A stretch of DNA of 46,749 nt. Source: Candidatus Falkowbacteria bacterium UBA2355. GTDB lineage: Bacteria; Patescibacteriota; Patescibacteriia; Patescibacteriales; Patescibacteriaceae. The notes beneath the pieces were generated by a model. That model was given only the letters and a program-made list of their open reading frames with translations. It did not search any database and was not told the DNA's origin. A program made the position numbers and the translations under genes. Location of the stretch: positions 1 through 46,749 of the forward strand of contig DDTV01000008.1 of the NCBI GenBank assembly GCA_002344425.1. Direction: 5' to 3'. Below, piece after piece: positions 1 through 7,884 of the stretch; the stretch's first letter is position 1; every line of letters begins with the position of its first letter.

Positions 1-2
1 AT

Positions 3-275
3 TACCAGAATTTTTTGATTGAATGGGAGGTTGATGAAAAACAGCGCACTGTCAAAGCTCTGCGCAATGCAATCGCTTATAAAGATAATAAGATTTATTT
101 GGTTGTTGCTCATGCGGCAACAGTACCTGACTTGGGTCTAGTGATGCAGGCTATGAATGTTGAGTACGCCGTAAATCTTGACGGCGGCGGATCGGCCGCT
201 TTGATTTACGACGGAGAATATTTAATCGGTCCGGGACGCGATGTTGTTAATGCAATTGTATTTTCCGAAGAATAA
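3..275 (+). CDS. Phosphodiester glycosidase (NAGPA-like) family protein, C-terminal part
   Basis: The reading frame is open to the left edge of the window, so only about the last 90 residues are seen and the true start lies outside. The NLDGGGSAAL stretch followed by GRDVVNAIVF is the hallmark C-terminal core of the phosphodiester glycosidase family, related to the human uncovering enzyme NAGPA. Family members are usually exported and are thought to remove sugar or phosphodiester caps from glycans or envelope polymers, but substrates are rarely known. The gene ends one base before the DUF167 gene, so the two are probably cotranscribed. No signal peptide can be judged because the N-terminus is missing. 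The family call is secure; the precise substrate is unknown. Confidence 0.8.
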   Translation, partial: YQNFLIEWEVDEKQRTVKALRNAIAYKDNKIYLVVAHAATVPDLGLVMQAMNVEYAVNLDGGGSAALIYDGEYLIGPGRDVVNAIVFSEE

Positions 276-276
276 G

Positions 277-543
277 ATGCTTGAAGATTATAAAAAAGAA
301 TTGTTGGACAAGGGAACTATAACTTTGAAGGTTAAGGTTCATGCCGGCGCGCATGAAACTAAAATTAAATCTATTTTGACGGATGGAACCATTAAAATTG
401 ATATTGCTAAAGTACCGGAAAACGGGAAAGCCAATAATCTATTAATTATATTATTAAGTGAGGAATTTGAAGTTCCCAAAGCCAATATCGAAATAATAAT
501 GGGAGCGTTTTCGAGTGATAAAGTAATAAAAATTAGCCAATAA
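277..543 (+). CDS. DUF167 (YggU-like) family protein
   Basis: An 88-residue protein whose central KVKVHAGAHETKI and later VPENGKANNLLIILLSEEF segments match the DUF167/YggU fold, a small alpha/beta domain of unknown function widespread in bacteria and archaea. A longer in-frame start exists at 241, but it lies inside the upstream gene. The ATG at 277, one base after the upstream stop, gives the usual family length and is preferred. No signal peptide or membrane segment is visible, so the protein should be cytoplasmic. Its neighbour gives no functional hint beyond translational coupling. The family assignment is good; the function is not known. Confidence 0.8.
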   Translation: MLEDYKKELLDKGTITLKVKVHAGAHETKIKSILTDGTIKIDIAKVPENGKANNLLIILLSEEFEVPKANIEIIMGAFSSDKVIKISQ

Positions 544-551
544 TTTAGCGC

Positions 552-580
552 TTGTTTGCAACGGCTGAATTTGATATAAT
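552..580 (+). promoter_or_regulatory. Probable promoter for the 616 gene
   Basis: A TATAAT hexamer lies at 575-580 and a weak TTGTTT -35 at 552-557, with a 17-base spacer. A second TATAAT at 598-603, 12 bases before the ATG, is an alternative -10. Confidence 0.45.
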
Positions 581-615
581 CTTTTTACCTCTCTGTTTAT
601 AATTAATAGAGAGAT

Positions 616-849
616 ATGAAAAATGAATTTTCTATGGAAGAGAAAATCGACATTTTAATTGAATCAGTCGCTAAGATTCGTGAACACCTAGAGTTTCATG
701 ATACTCGTTTTGATAGGCTTGAAAAAGTTATAGAAACCCTAGCTACTAAGAAGCAATTTAACGGTCTTGCCGGAATTCTTGAGAGAAATAATGTTATTTC
801 AAAATATGATGCCGCGCACGTCAGATACACTGAACCTATGGAGCAATAG
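616..849 (+). CDS. Small hypothetical protein, predicted coiled coil
   Basis: A 77-residue protein that I cannot assign to a family. The first 45 residues (EEKIDILIESVAKIREHLEFHD onward, in heptad-like spacing of I, L and V) look like an amphipathic helix or coiled coil, suggesting oligomerisation or a partner. There is no signal peptide or membrane segment. It is a stand-alone unit: a TATAAT box lies upstream, a purine-rich AGAGAG stretch sits just before the ATG, and a strong hairpin terminator follows 23 bases after the stop. The monocistronic arrangement with its own signals makes a real gene likely despite its small size. Confidence 0.6.
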   Translation: MKNEFSMEEKIDILIESVAKIREHLEFHDTRFDRLEKVIETLATKKQFNGLAGILERNNVISKYDAAHVRYTEPMEQ

Positions 850-872
850 TTATATATTCAATGAATTCACCT

Positions 873-896
873 AAAACCCCTTAAAAGAGGGGTTTT
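873..896 (+). terminator. Rho-independent terminator after the 616 gene
   Basis: AAAACCCCT and AGGGGTTTT arms enclose a short TAAAAG loop, ending in a T-rich arm. The stem also contains A and T tracts on both sides, so it could act in both directions. Confidence 0.75.
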
Positions 897-904
897 ATTG
901 TATA

Positions 905-933
905 TTGACAAAAAAAATGTTTTATGTTATTAA
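905..933 (+). promoter_or_regulatory. Promoter of the lipoprotein gene at 1022
   Basis: A perfect TTGACA at 905-910 is followed after 17 bases by TATTAA at 928-933. This gives a leader of roughly 80 bases before the ATG at 1022, with a strong AAGGAGGG ribosome site just upstream of the start. Confidence 0.65.
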
Positions 934-1021
934 TGTTAATTAACAACAGCACATTTTATTTAGAATAAAAATTTTAATATATATAAAATATTATAAAGTA
1001 AGCCCAAAGGAGGGTTAAAAA

Positions 1022-1495
1022 ATGATTTTTAGATATCAAAAATATTTATTAGCTACATTCACGGTTTGTATCATAATATACTGCTCAGGCTGCTCAGGTT
1101 GTGGCGATAGGAGCATTGATGCACAAAAAAGCTTTGTTGGAACTTTTTTGTCTATGGAAAACTCTACTAATAGTAGATTCATTTATATCAATTATATTGA
1201 TAGCACTTCTACGGGAAGCCCTGATTGGTTTTATATGGATGCAGATGATAATAATTATATTATTAGAACAGAAGAGACAAAAAATTCAGTGAGCATATTC
1301 TTTGATAAACTTATTGATGGAAGTACTCCTCTGAATAAAATTACATTAAGGACAAATATAGAGGATGTCAGTGCTCAAAGAAGATGGATAGTTTTCAAAG
1401 ATTATCTAAATCAACACGCTGCGCAAATTTTAAAGCCTGTTTTACTCAGCGATTCCTCTCATATTGTAACATCTTTTGATAGTTATATTTTTTAA
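1022..1495 (+). CDS. Putative small lipoprotein, unknown function
   Basis: A 157-residue protein of no family I recognise. The N-terminus has basic residues, a hydrophobic stretch (YLLATFTVCIIIYC) and then CSGCSGC, which contains lipobox-like positions, so it is probably exported and may be lipid-anchored near residues 20-27. The rest is polar and rich in Asp, Asn, Ser and Tyr. The DNA is clearly more AT-rich than the genes around asnS, and the gene has its own TTGACA promoter, a strong AAGGAGGG ribosome site and its own terminator. These traits are shared with the 30010-33331 block and suggest an accessory, possibly acquired gene. Confidence 0.6.
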   Translation: MIFRYQKYLLATFTVCIIIYCSGCSGCGDRSIDAQKSFVGTFLSMENSTNSRFIYINYIDSTSTGSPDWFYMDADDNNYIIRTEETKNSVSIFFDKLIDGSTPLNKITLRTNIEDVSAQRRWIVFKDYLNQHAAQILKPVLLSDSSHIVTSFDSYIF

Positions 1496-1516
1496 GAGTA
1501 TCATTAGACTCAAAAG

Positions 1517-1541
1517 GAGCTATGGAAAAATTCCATAGCTC
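1517..1541 (+). terminator. Strong hairpin terminator, probably bidirectional
   Basis: A perfect 11-bp stem, GAGCTATGGAA paired with TTCCATAGCTC, has an AAA loop and is followed by TGTTTTTA. It lies between the convergent lipoprotein and asnS genes and could serve both. Confidence 0.85.
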
Positions 1542-1556
1542 TGTTTTTATAATGGA

Positions 1557-1575
1557 TCCTGAATCAAGTTCAGGA
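1557..1575. repeat. Palindromic REP-like element
   Basis: TCCTGAA, TCAAG, TTCAGGA form an inverted repeat within a longer stretch reading ATGGATCCTGAATC then AAGTTCAGGATGACA. From memory, closely similar palindromic units occur as dispersed intergenic repeats in many unrelated bacterial genomes. It sits immediately downstream of asnS. Only one copy is seen in this window. Confidence 0.5.
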
Positions 1576-1580
1576 TGACA

Positions 1581-2873
1581 CTAGGGCGTAATTCGATAAA
1601 TCGTGCGCGGGAAGGGAATTGCTTCGCGGACATGTTCAAGGCCGCAGATCCAAGTAACAATGCGCTCCAATCCGAAACCAAAGCCGCCGTGCGGAACCGA
1701 GCCGTATTTTCGTAAATCAAGATACCATTGATAATCCTTAACTTTCAAACCGTATTCTTCAATGCGTTTTTTTAATGTTTCATAATCGTCTTCACGCTGC
1801 GAGCCGCCAATGATTTCGCCGTAACCTTCCGGCGCCAATAAATCCGCGCCGAGAACCCGCGTTTCATCCGAAGCGTCACGCTTCATATAAAAAGCTTTTA
1901 CTTCGGCCGGATAATGCGTAATGAAAATCGGATTATCAAATTCCTTGGTCAATAATGTTTCATCATCGCCGCCCAAGTCATCGCGTTCACCGATGTCCGA
2001 ACCCAAACTTTTTAGTTTGGCCACGGCTTCGGCATGCGTAATGCGGTAAAAGGGTTTTTCTATATTTTTCAGGGGAGCAATATCTCGTTCAAGAATTTCC
2101 AATTCTTTAATATTCTTTTTCAAAACTTCTTGAACCATGAATCTTATCAAATCTTCTTGAAAATCCAAGTTCTCTTCAAGACCGATAAAAGCCAGCTCGG
2201 CGTCCATCATCCAAAACTCGGTTAGATGGCGGCGGGTTTTTGATTTTTCAGCGCGGAAAGTCGGACCGAAGTCAAAGACGCGGCCGTGCGCGGCGATGGC
2301 GGCCTCAATATAAAGCTGGCCGGTTTGGGAAAGATAAGTTGTTTCGTCGAAATATTTAACTTTGAACAAATCCGTCGTGTTTTCTCCGGCATTGGCGGTG
2401 ATAATCGGGGAGTCTATTTTAGTAACATTGCGTTCGCGCATGAAATCATAAGTCGCATGAATCAAGGTGTCGCGAATGCGCATAATCGCCCATTGGCGAG
2501 TCGAACGGAGCCATAGGTGTCGTTGATCTAAAAGAAAATCAATGCCGTGATCTTTTTTGCCAATCGGGTATTCCTCGGCTATTTGATAGAAATCAAAATC
2601 ACTGACCTGCACTTCATATTCTTCTTTTTTGGGATGTTTGGTTATCTTGCCGCTTATTTGAACCGAGCTCTCGATAGCGACTTGCTGAGCCTTGTCCCAA
2701 AGCTCGCTGGCCAATTCATCAGCCGATAAAATCGCCTGACAAAAACCCGAACCGTCGCGAATTTGCCAGAAAGCAATTTTCCCCGAAGAACGGAAATTAT
2801 AAACCCAGCCGTTAAGAGTTACGGTTTGGCCGACAAAATCTTTTAAATTTTTGATTAAAACAGTCTCAGTCAT
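1581..2873 (-). CDS. asnS: Asparaginyl-tRNA synthetase
   Basis: A 430-residue class IIb aminoacyl-tRNA synthetase that charges tRNA-Asn with asparagine in the cytoplasm. Residues 1-100 form the OB-fold anticodon-binding domain (VTLNGWVYNFRSSGKIAFWQ). The catalytic domain shows motif 2 at about 206-226 (FRAEKSKTRRHLTEF) and motif 3 near 396-410 (GGFGFGLERIVTW). The GENTTDLFKVKYFDE segment and the overall length separate it from archaeal-type AspRS. The start is the ATG at 2873. A TATAAT box ends only 4 bases upstream of it and no Shine-Dalgarno site is visible. A matching tRNA-Asn(GTT) gene is present at 28211. The gene is transcribed divergently from the envelope operon. Confidence 0.96.
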   Translation of the reverse strand: MTETVLIKNLKDFVGQTVTLNGWVYNFRSSGKIAFWQIRDGSGFCQAILSADELASELWDKAQQVAIESSVQISGKITKHPKKEEYEVQVSDFDFYQIAEEYPIGKKDHGIDFLLDQRHLWLRSTRQWAIMRIRDTLIHATYDFMRERNVTKIDSPIITANAGENTTDLFKVKYFDETTYLSQTGQLYIEAAIAAHGRVFDFGPTFRAEKSKTRRHLTEFWMMDAELAFIGLEENLDFQEDLIRFMVQEVLKKNIKELEILERDIAPLKNIEKPFYRITHAEAVAKLKSLGSDIGERDDLGGDDETLLTKEFDNPIFITHYPAEVKAFYMKRDASDETRVLGADLLAPEGYGEIIGGSQREDDYETLKKRIEEYGLKVKDYQWYLDLRKYGSVPHGGFGFGLERIVTWICGLEHVREAIPFPRTIYRITP

Positions 2874-2877
2874 AGAA

Positions 2878-2921
2878 ATTATACTATCAAGTTAGCCAAA
2901 AAAAAGCAATCGGGTTATTAT
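2878..2921. promoter_or_regulatory. Divergent start-proximal promoters for asnS and the 2928 gene
   Basis: On the minus strand TATAAT (2878-2883) lies 4 bases from the asnS ATG. On the plus strand TATTAT (2916-2921) lies 6 bases from the ATG at 2928. The -35 elements are weak on both strands. The spacings leave almost no room for a leader. Confidence 0.5.
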
Positions 2922-2927
2922 ATAGTT

Positions 2928-4328
2928 ATGAAATTGAAAAATATCAGACGGCTTTGGATCAGCGCTTTGGCGGCGCTTGTCTTATGGCTTTTATGGCAGG
3001 CTATTGTTCCCTTGGGCAGTATTACTTATAAAAGCGACTTAGCCGACAACAATTATTTTATCGGCAAGTTATCGCCGTCCGAACGAGTCGAGCAAATCAA
3101 CAATCGTCCGACTATAATCGGCGAACCGGTTTATTTTTCATTTTTTACTCCGCGCCCCTTTAGGACGGCTAAATTAACAATGCGCTTTTCGGGTACGGCG
3201 CCATTGGTGGAAATCGGTTTAAGACGAGATAAAACGGTTTGGAGTTATGAAATGAAACCGCTTTATTCGGCCTTGTTGGAAAAAATAAAGGCTGATGAAA
3301 ATACCATTATTCAGAATGATGTTTTTTTGTGGCAAAAAAATCGCCGTTATGAAACTATTGAAGATTTTTTGAAAACCCCGCCGCCCTTCAACTCCGTGGC
3401 GGTATATCGCCATCCCTTGCCCTTTGCTTTTTCTTTAAGCGGTTCGGCCCGTCAGGGAGCGACCAAGGAACAGTCCTTGGGTTTGCGCGGGGCTTATCAG
3501 TTTTACACGTATAGCGACGGCAATTCTTTAGCTTTTGATTTCAATGTTATAGACCGCAACGAAAATTCCGATCCGGATCCGATTGAAGTTATCATTTATC
3601 GCGGCGCCGATCGCGTTTTTGCGCAAAGCTTTGATGATAGCGTCGCCAAATCAGAGCGTCGCTTAAGTATTGCGACGCCGCCCTTGCCGGCCGGAGTCTA
3701 TCGGCTTGAGTTGAAAGCTAATGATGATATAGTGACGACCAAATTGCGCACCGCGCAATCAAAGATCGCTTTTAGCGGACGCCTTTGGTTAGTAGACGCG
3801 GCGCGAGAAAATATAATATTATACGGCGACGGCTCGCGTTACAGCGCACAGACGCTCAACCCCTCGAGCTTGCAAACAATTATGATTGACGATCAAGCCT
3901 TTGCAATCAGCGAGACCTATGAACAATTTTCTTTATCAATCCCGAATTCGGAACGACGGCTAAAAAGAACGGTTCTACCCAAAGGAGATTTAATAATCGC
4001 TTCTGACGGACTATGGTCATTTACCGCCGAACAGTTTTTCAATCCGACTGTCAGGAGTATGCCGCCGGTCTCGACCGTCGCCGAGTTGGGAGTTGATTAC
4101 TTGGTCGCTAAATATGAGCCGGTTGAAATTCTGGCTGACGGTTCTTTTGAACAAAGCATGGAATTTGATTTACGGGGAGCTTACCGGGAAAAAGGGAAAT
4201 ATTCCTTTATGATATCGGCGCCGAACGCCGCCTTGTCCAAAGAACCCCTGAATATAAAAGAAATAAAAATAGAAGTTTTAGAACCAGATATTTATGACTA
4301 TGTCCGACGTTATTTTGAAAGAAATTAA
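2928..4328 (+). CDS. Membrane-anchored extracytoplasmic protein of unknown function
   Basis: A 466-residue protein with one N-terminal membrane helix (about 9-28, ISALAALVLWLLWQAIVPL) and a large predicted outside region of beta-rich character. I do not recognise a catalytic motif. Residues about 45-230 and 235-330 read like two beta-sandwich segments (for example PVYFSFFTPRPFRTAKLTMR and LPAGVYRLELKAND). It is the first gene of the rhamnose and glycosyltransferase operon, so a role in building or anchoring surface polysaccharide is plausible but only by context. Its 3' end overlaps the next small ORF by 29 bases. A -10-like TATTAT sits 6 bases before the ATG and no Shine-Dalgarno site is visible. 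Confidence 0.75.
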   Translation: MKLKNIRRLWISALAALVLWLLWQAIVPLGSITYKSDLADNNYFIGKLSPSERVEQINNRPTIIGEPVYFSFFTPRPFRTAKLTMRFSGTAPLVEIGLRRDKTVWSYEMKPLYSALLEKIKADENTIIQNDVFLWQKNRRYETIEDFLKTPPPFNSVAVYRHPLPFAFSLSGSARQGATKEQSLGLRGAYQFYTYSDGNSLAFDFNVIDRNENSDPDPIEVIIYRGADRVFAQSFDDSVAKSERRLSIATPPLPAGVYRLELKANDDIVTTKLRTAQSKIAFSGRLWLVDAARENIILYGDGSRYSAQTLNPSSLQTIMIDDQAFAISETYEQFSLSIPNSERRLKRTVLPKGDLIIASDGLWSFTAEQFFNPTVRSMPPVSTVAELGVDYLVAKYEPVEILADGSFEQSMEFDLRGAYREKGKYSFMISAPNAALSKEPLNIKEIKIEVLEPDIYDYVRRYFERN

Positions 4329-4467
4329 CCTCGCCTTGGGGAGCGCGTTGCTTGTATTATTAGTGCTGGAGAGTATTTGGCCGGGCTCGGTTTTAGCGTA
4401 TTTAAACCTCAATTATTGGTTGATAATATGGCTTATTAGTGCTATACTGCGTTTATGGAAAAAGTAA
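4300..4467 (+). CDS. Small 55-residue membrane protein
   Basis: The ORF runs from ATG at 4300 to TAA at 4467 and fills the otherwise empty gap between the 2928 gene and rmlC. It encodes about 55 residues with two hydrophobic stretches (LGSALLVLLVLESIW and YWLIIWLISAIL) and a basic tail RLWKK. It overlaps the upstream stop by 29 bases and the rmlC start by 13 bases, the coupling typical of this genome. The rmlC promoter (4420-4448) lies inside it. No family is recognised. It may be a small subunit working with the preceding membrane-anchored protein. Short length keeps confidence moderate. Confidence 0.55.
   Translation: MSDVILKEINLALGSALLVLLVLESIWPGSVLAYLNLNYWLIIWLISAILRLWKK
4420..4448 (+). 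promoter_or_regulatory. Promoter for rmlC, leaderless arrangement
   Basis: TTGATA at 4420-4425, a 17-base spacer and TATACT at 4443-4448 make a near-consensus promoter. The -10 ends 6 bases before the ATG at 4455, so transcription should begin at or next to the A of the start codon. Confidence 0.7.
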
Positions 4468-4904
4468 TAATAAAATCATTGGAGCGCTTCTCGGACGATC
4501 GTGGTTGGTTGGCCGAGATTTTTCGTAATGACCAAACGGACTTTGATCCGGCAATGGGTTATGTCAGTTTGACCTTGCCCGGCGTCGTTCGCGGACCGCA
4601 TGAACATCGCGAACAATCCGATTGTTTTATTTTTGTCGGTCCGGGAGATTTTGAATTGCATTTATGGGACCGCCGCGAAAATAGCGCCACCAAGGGAGAA
4701 TATAAAAAACTGTTGGTTGGCGAACAAGCACCAACCTTGGTCATTGTTCCGCCCGGCGTAGTGCATGGTTATAAATGCGTCAGCAATCAAGCGGCTTATT
4801 CGATTAATTTGCCCGACAAGCTCTATCGGGGAGTTGATAAAAAAGAAGAGGTTGATGAAATTCGTTGGGAAACGGATGAAAATTCGCCTTATAAAATAAC
4901 TTAA
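4455..4904 (+). CDS. rfbC: dTDP-4-dehydrorhamnose 3,5-epimerase-like cupin protein
   Basis: A 149-residue RmlC-type cupin. Residues 12-20 (FSDDRGWLAE) correspond to the family's D-R-G-x-F/L start. GVVRGPHEHREQSDCFIFVGPG near 43-65 provides the barrel strand with the His pair, and VPPGVVHGYKC near 96-106 the second conserved strand. The enzyme epimerises dTDP-4-keto-6-deoxyglucose at C3 and C5 on the way to dTDP-L-rhamnose. It is shorter than typical RmlC (about 180), so a related sugar 3,4-ketoisomerase or 3-epimerase activity is possible, but rmlB, rmlD and rmlA follow in the same operon, which favours RmlC. It has its own near-consensus promoter with no leader. Confidence 0.8.
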   Translation: MEKVIIKSLERFSDDRGWLAEIFRNDQTDFDPAMGYVSLTLPGVVRGPHEHREQSDCFIFVGPGDFELHLWDRRENSATKGEYKKLLVGEQAPTLVIVPPGVVHGYKCVSNQAAYSINLPDKLYRGVDKKEEVDEIRWETDENSPYKIT

Positions 4905-4906
4905 AT

Positions 4907-5317
4907 ATGGAAAAAACAATTTTTGCAAAAATCGCCAACGGCGAAATGCCGGCTGAAATTATTTGGCAGAATGATGCCTTCATAGCTTTTTTGGATGTTT
5001 TGCCGATTGAGCCCGGGCATGTCATCGTCGCGCCTAAACGCATGGCCGACTCACTTGAGGATTTGTCCAATGAAGAGTTGGGCGGTTTGATGATCGCCGT
5101 TCAAAAAGTCGGCGCCGCCATGCTACATGGCTTGGGAGTCAAAGGTTATAGTATTTTTCTCGATAATAAAGATGCCGCCAATCAGCACATTCCTCATGTC
5201 CATTTTCATGTTGTGCCCCGCGCTGAAGGCGACGGTTTAGGACGCTGGCCGCAAAACGCTTATGACGAGGGCCAAGCCGAGCATTATGCCGGTCTTCTGC
5301 GTCAAGCAATCGGCTAA
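4907..5317 (+). CDS. HIT family nucleotide hydrolase/transferase
   Basis: A 136-residue histidine-triad protein. The HVHFHVV motif at residues 97-103 fits the catalytic H-x-H-x-H-x-x signature, and the N-terminal FLDVLPIEPGHVIVAPKR segment (28-45) is typical of bacterial HinT-like proteins. Such enzymes cleave phosphoramidates or dinucleotide phosphates such as AMP-lysine or Ap4A in the cytoplasm. It begins 2 bases after the rmlC stop and ends 5 bases before rmlB, so it is firmly inside the rhamnose operon. That is an unusual position; a housekeeping role in clearing nucleotidyl by-products is only a guess. Confidence 0.92.
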   Translation: MEKTIFAKIANGEMPAEIIWQNDAFIAFLDVLPIEPGHVIVAPKRMADSLEDLSNEELGGLMIAVQKVGAAMLHGLGVKGYSIFLDNKDAANQHIPHVHFHVVPRAEGDGLGRWPQNAYDEGQAEHYAGLLRQAIG

Positions 5318-5322
5318 AAAAT

Positions 5323-6297
5323 ATGAAACTGCTCGTTACCGGTGGCGCCGGTTTTATCGGTTCTTATTTTATTCGCCAGTGGCTTTCAACCAAGCCGAGC
5401 GATGAAATAATTAATCTCGATATTTTAAGTTATGCCGCTAGCGAGCAGACCATTGCGGAATTCAATAAATTTCCCAATTATCGTTTTGTCAGAGGCGATA
5501 TTTGTGATGAAAAATTAGTTAATGACTTGGTCGCCGAGGTGGATTTAATAGTCCATTTCGCGGCGGAAAGTCACGTTGATCGCTCGATTCTATCGAGCCG
5601 TGATTTTATCCGTACCAATGTAGAAGGAACCAGGGTTTTACTGGAAGCCGCACGTCTGCAAAATCCGCCGGTGCGTTTTCACCATGTTTCAACCGATGAA
5701 GTTTTCGGAACGCTTCTACCCGATGACCCTAAATTTACAGAAAATAATCCCTATGATCCGCGCAGTCCTTACAGTGCTTCGAAGGCCGCCAGCGATCATT
5801 TAGTGCGCGCTTATTTCCATACATATAAATTGCCGATTACGATATCCAATTGTTCGAATAATTACGGACCGTATCAATTTCCCGAAAAATTGATTCCGCG
5901 CTTCATCGCCAATTTGATTGACGGGAAAAAAGTCCCTCTATACGGTCGCGGAGACAATATCAGAGATTGGATTTTTGTTGGTGATCATGTTGCCGGAATT
6001 ATGAAAATTATTGAAAAAGGACGTTTGGGTGAAACCTATTGTTTGGGAGGCAACAATGAAACCAGTAATTTGGAAATTGCGCGGCGTTTAATCGCGGCCC
6101 TGTCACGCGATGAATCTGCGATTGAATATGTGAACGATCGGCCGGGCCATGATTTCCGTTATGCAATTGACTCTAGTAAGGCAAGGCGTGAATTGGGCTG
6201 GAAAGCCGAGGTTTCTTTCGAAACCGGCCTCAAAGAGACGGTTCAGTGGTATACTGATAATGAAGCTTGGTGGAGACCGCTTTTAGCTAAATTATGA
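5323..6297 (+). CDS. rfbB: dTDP-glucose 4,6-dehydratase
   Basis: A 324-residue extended short-chain dehydrogenase, the second enzyme of dTDP-L-rhamnose synthesis. It converts dTDP-glucose to dTDP-4-keto-6-deoxyglucose using bound NAD. The Rossmann glycine motif GGAGFIGS is at 7-14, the catalytic TDE triplet at 124-126, and the Y-x-x-x-K pair at Tyr150 and Lys154 (YSASK). GPYQFPEKLIP and the GRGDNIRDWIFVGDH region are further family hallmarks. The stop overlaps the next ATG (ATGA). Confidence 0.96.
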   Translation: MKLLVTGGAGFIGSYFIRQWLSTKPSDEIINLDILSYAASEQTIAEFNKFPNYRFVRGDICDEKLVNDLVAEVDLIVHFAAESHVDRSILSSRDFIRTNVEGTRVLLEAARLQNPPVRFHHVSTDEVFGTLLPDDPKFTENNPYDPRSPYSASKAASDHLVRAYFHTYKLPITISNCSNNYGPYQFPEKLIPRFIANLIDGKKVPLYGRGDNIRDWIFVGDHVAGIMKIIEKGRLGETYCLGGNNETSNLEIARRLIAALSRDESAIEYVNDRPGHDFRYAIDSSKARRELGWKAEVSFETGLKETVQWYTDNEAWWRPLLAKL

Positions 6298-7007
6298 TGG
6301 AACAAGGTCCTAAATATAATATTTTTTTAAGCATTCAAATCACCCCGGCAACTCCGTGGCGCGACTATCTTAGCGCCTTGGATGCTTTGAATTTGAAAGA
6401 AATTGCTTTTTTTCTGGACAAGGCCTCCCTTGATGAACGCCGCGAGTTCTATCGTTTGCTGGAAAAGAGCCAATTGACTTCTATTCCCTATGTTCAGGTT
6501 TCTGTTGATATGGAAGCTTGGGAATTTGATTATTTGGCGACCAACTACAATACGAAGTGGTTCGGCCTGACGGTATCTAACCGTTCTTTTGGATTTTTGG
6601 CGACCATACCGAAATATGCGGCGCAAATTATTTTTGAAAATCCTCTGGAAAATAAATATACTAGTTTGTTCAGCGATGAAGCGTTGACTCGAGCCGGGAC
6701 TAACGGAGTTTGTCTTGATGTTGCGACGCTGGAACGTGATCGTACTCAGAATAAGAAAAAATACACGGTCTCGATTCATGCCCTTGATCACCACAGTCTG
6801 CAAGTAACGCAGGTTCGTCCCGTCTCCAACCGTTGGTATGGCCGTTTATTTTCCAAAGAAATGCGTCGTTTGACAAGCTTGTCGACTTTGCATTACCTTA
6901 GGTATGTTCCTCAGGCTTATATTGCCTCCTTTATTGTGCTTGATATGGACAATACGCCCGAAGAACAAATTGAGATTAGAGAATATCTCAAGGCGCTTCT
7001 AAAATAA
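6294..7007 (+). CDS. Unknown protein inside the rhamnose operon
   Basis: A 237-residue cytoplasmic-looking protein between rmlB and rmlD, overlapping rmlB by 4 bases and ending one base before rmlD. I recognise no named family. The alternation of predicted strands and helices (LNLKEIAFFLDKASLDERREF, LTSIPYVQVSVDMEAWEFDY, GTNGVCLDVATLERDR, YTVSIHALDHHSLQV) reads like a TIM barrel similar in pattern to the sugar-phosphate isomerase/endonuclease IV superfamily, with possible metal ligands His, Asp and Glu. That fold idea is inference from pattern only. Tight coupling to the rhamnose genes suggests a role in surface sugar synthesis or its control. Two adjacent ATGs (6294 and 6297) are both possible starts. 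Confidence 0.7.
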   Translation: MMEQGPKYNIFLSIQITPATPWRDYLSALDALNLKEIAFFLDKASLDERREFYRLLEKSQLTSIPYVQVSVDMEAWEFDYLATNYNTKWFGLTVSNRSFGFLATIPKYAAQIIFENPLENKYTSLFSDEALTRAGTNGVCLDVATLERDRTQNKKKYTVSIHALDHHSLQVTQVRPVSNRWYGRLFSKEMRRLTSLSTLHYLRYVPQAYIASFIVLDMDNTPEEQIEIREYLKALLK

Positions 7008-7008
7008 T

Positions 7009-7884
7009 ATGACTATACTTTTGCTTGGAGCCGCCGGAAACCTCGGCACGGCTTTTACTAATTGTCTTAAAGATAAGGAAGGCTTTACTTTGGTTTCTTG
7101 GGACAAACCCGATATTGATGTTACTGACGAGGGCTTGTTGTTGAAAAAAATTTCAGACATTCGGCCTGATGTGATTATCAACTCCGTAGCTTATAACGAT
7201 GTTGATGCTTGTGAAAGCAAGGAAGAGGCGGCCGACTTGGCTCGCCAATTGAACGTTGAATTGGTAGCTAATTTAGCCAGAGCGGCGGTTGAAGTCGACG
7301 CTAGGTTGGTGCATTTTTCATCCGACTATGTTTTTAACGGAGATTCGGAACAAGGTTATGCTGAAGACGACGAACCTTCTCCGCAAAGCGTTTATGCGCA
7401 AAGCAAGCGCGATGGCGAAACCGAATTAATTAGTTTGACGGGCAAGGGTCTGCGTTGGTATTTGGTGCGGACTTCTAAGTTGTTCGGCCCAAGAGGCTCT
7501 AGTCCGGCCGCTAAGCCGAGTTTTTTCGAGCTTATGTTAAAGCTTGCAAAAAGAGGCGAAGCTGTTAAGATTGTTTCGGATGAACGCGGCTCATTTACTT
7601 ATACGGTTGATTTGGCCGCCGCGGTTATGAGTTTGATTGAAGAGGAGTGTCCTTCCGGAATTTATCATTTGGTAAATTCAGGAGAGGCGAGTTGGTTCGA
7701 AGCGGCCGAGTATTTTTTCAATAAACTCGGATTAAAAGTTGAGACCAGCGCCGTAGCCGCCAGTGATTTTCCCCGTCCGGCCAGCCGGCCCAAGCATTCA
7801 TTATTACTTAATACCAAGCGCCCGGCTTTAAGAAATTGGCAGGCGGCGCTCGACGATTATATTTCAAATTATAAAATTTCATGA
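7009..7884 (+). CDS. rfbD: dTDP-4-dehydrorhamnose reductase
   Basis: A 291-residue RmlD-type reductase that uses NAD(P)H to make dTDP-L-rhamnose. The nucleotide-binding GAAGNLG is at 7-13, NSVAYNDVDACE near 58-69 matches the family's N-x-A-A/Y-x-x-V-D-x-x-E block, and the catalytic Tyr129 and Lys133 lie in YAQSK. The HFSSDYVFNG segment near 102-111 is also diagnostic. The TGA overlaps the rmlA start codon by four bases, so translation is coupled. Confidence 0.94.
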   Translation: MTILLLGAAGNLGTAFTNCLKDKEGFTLVSWDKPDIDVTDEGLLLKKISDIRPDVIINSVAYNDVDACESKEEAADLARQLNVELVANLARAAVEVDARLVHFSSDYVFNGDSEQGYAEDDEPSPQSVYAQSKRDGETELISLTGKGLRWYLVRTSKLFGPRGSSPAAKPSFFELMLKLAKRGEAVKIVSDERGSFTYTVDLAAAVMSLIEEECPSGIYHLVNSGEASWFEAAEYFFNKLGLKVETSAVAASDFPRPASRPKHSLLLNTKRPALRNWQAALDDYISNYKIS

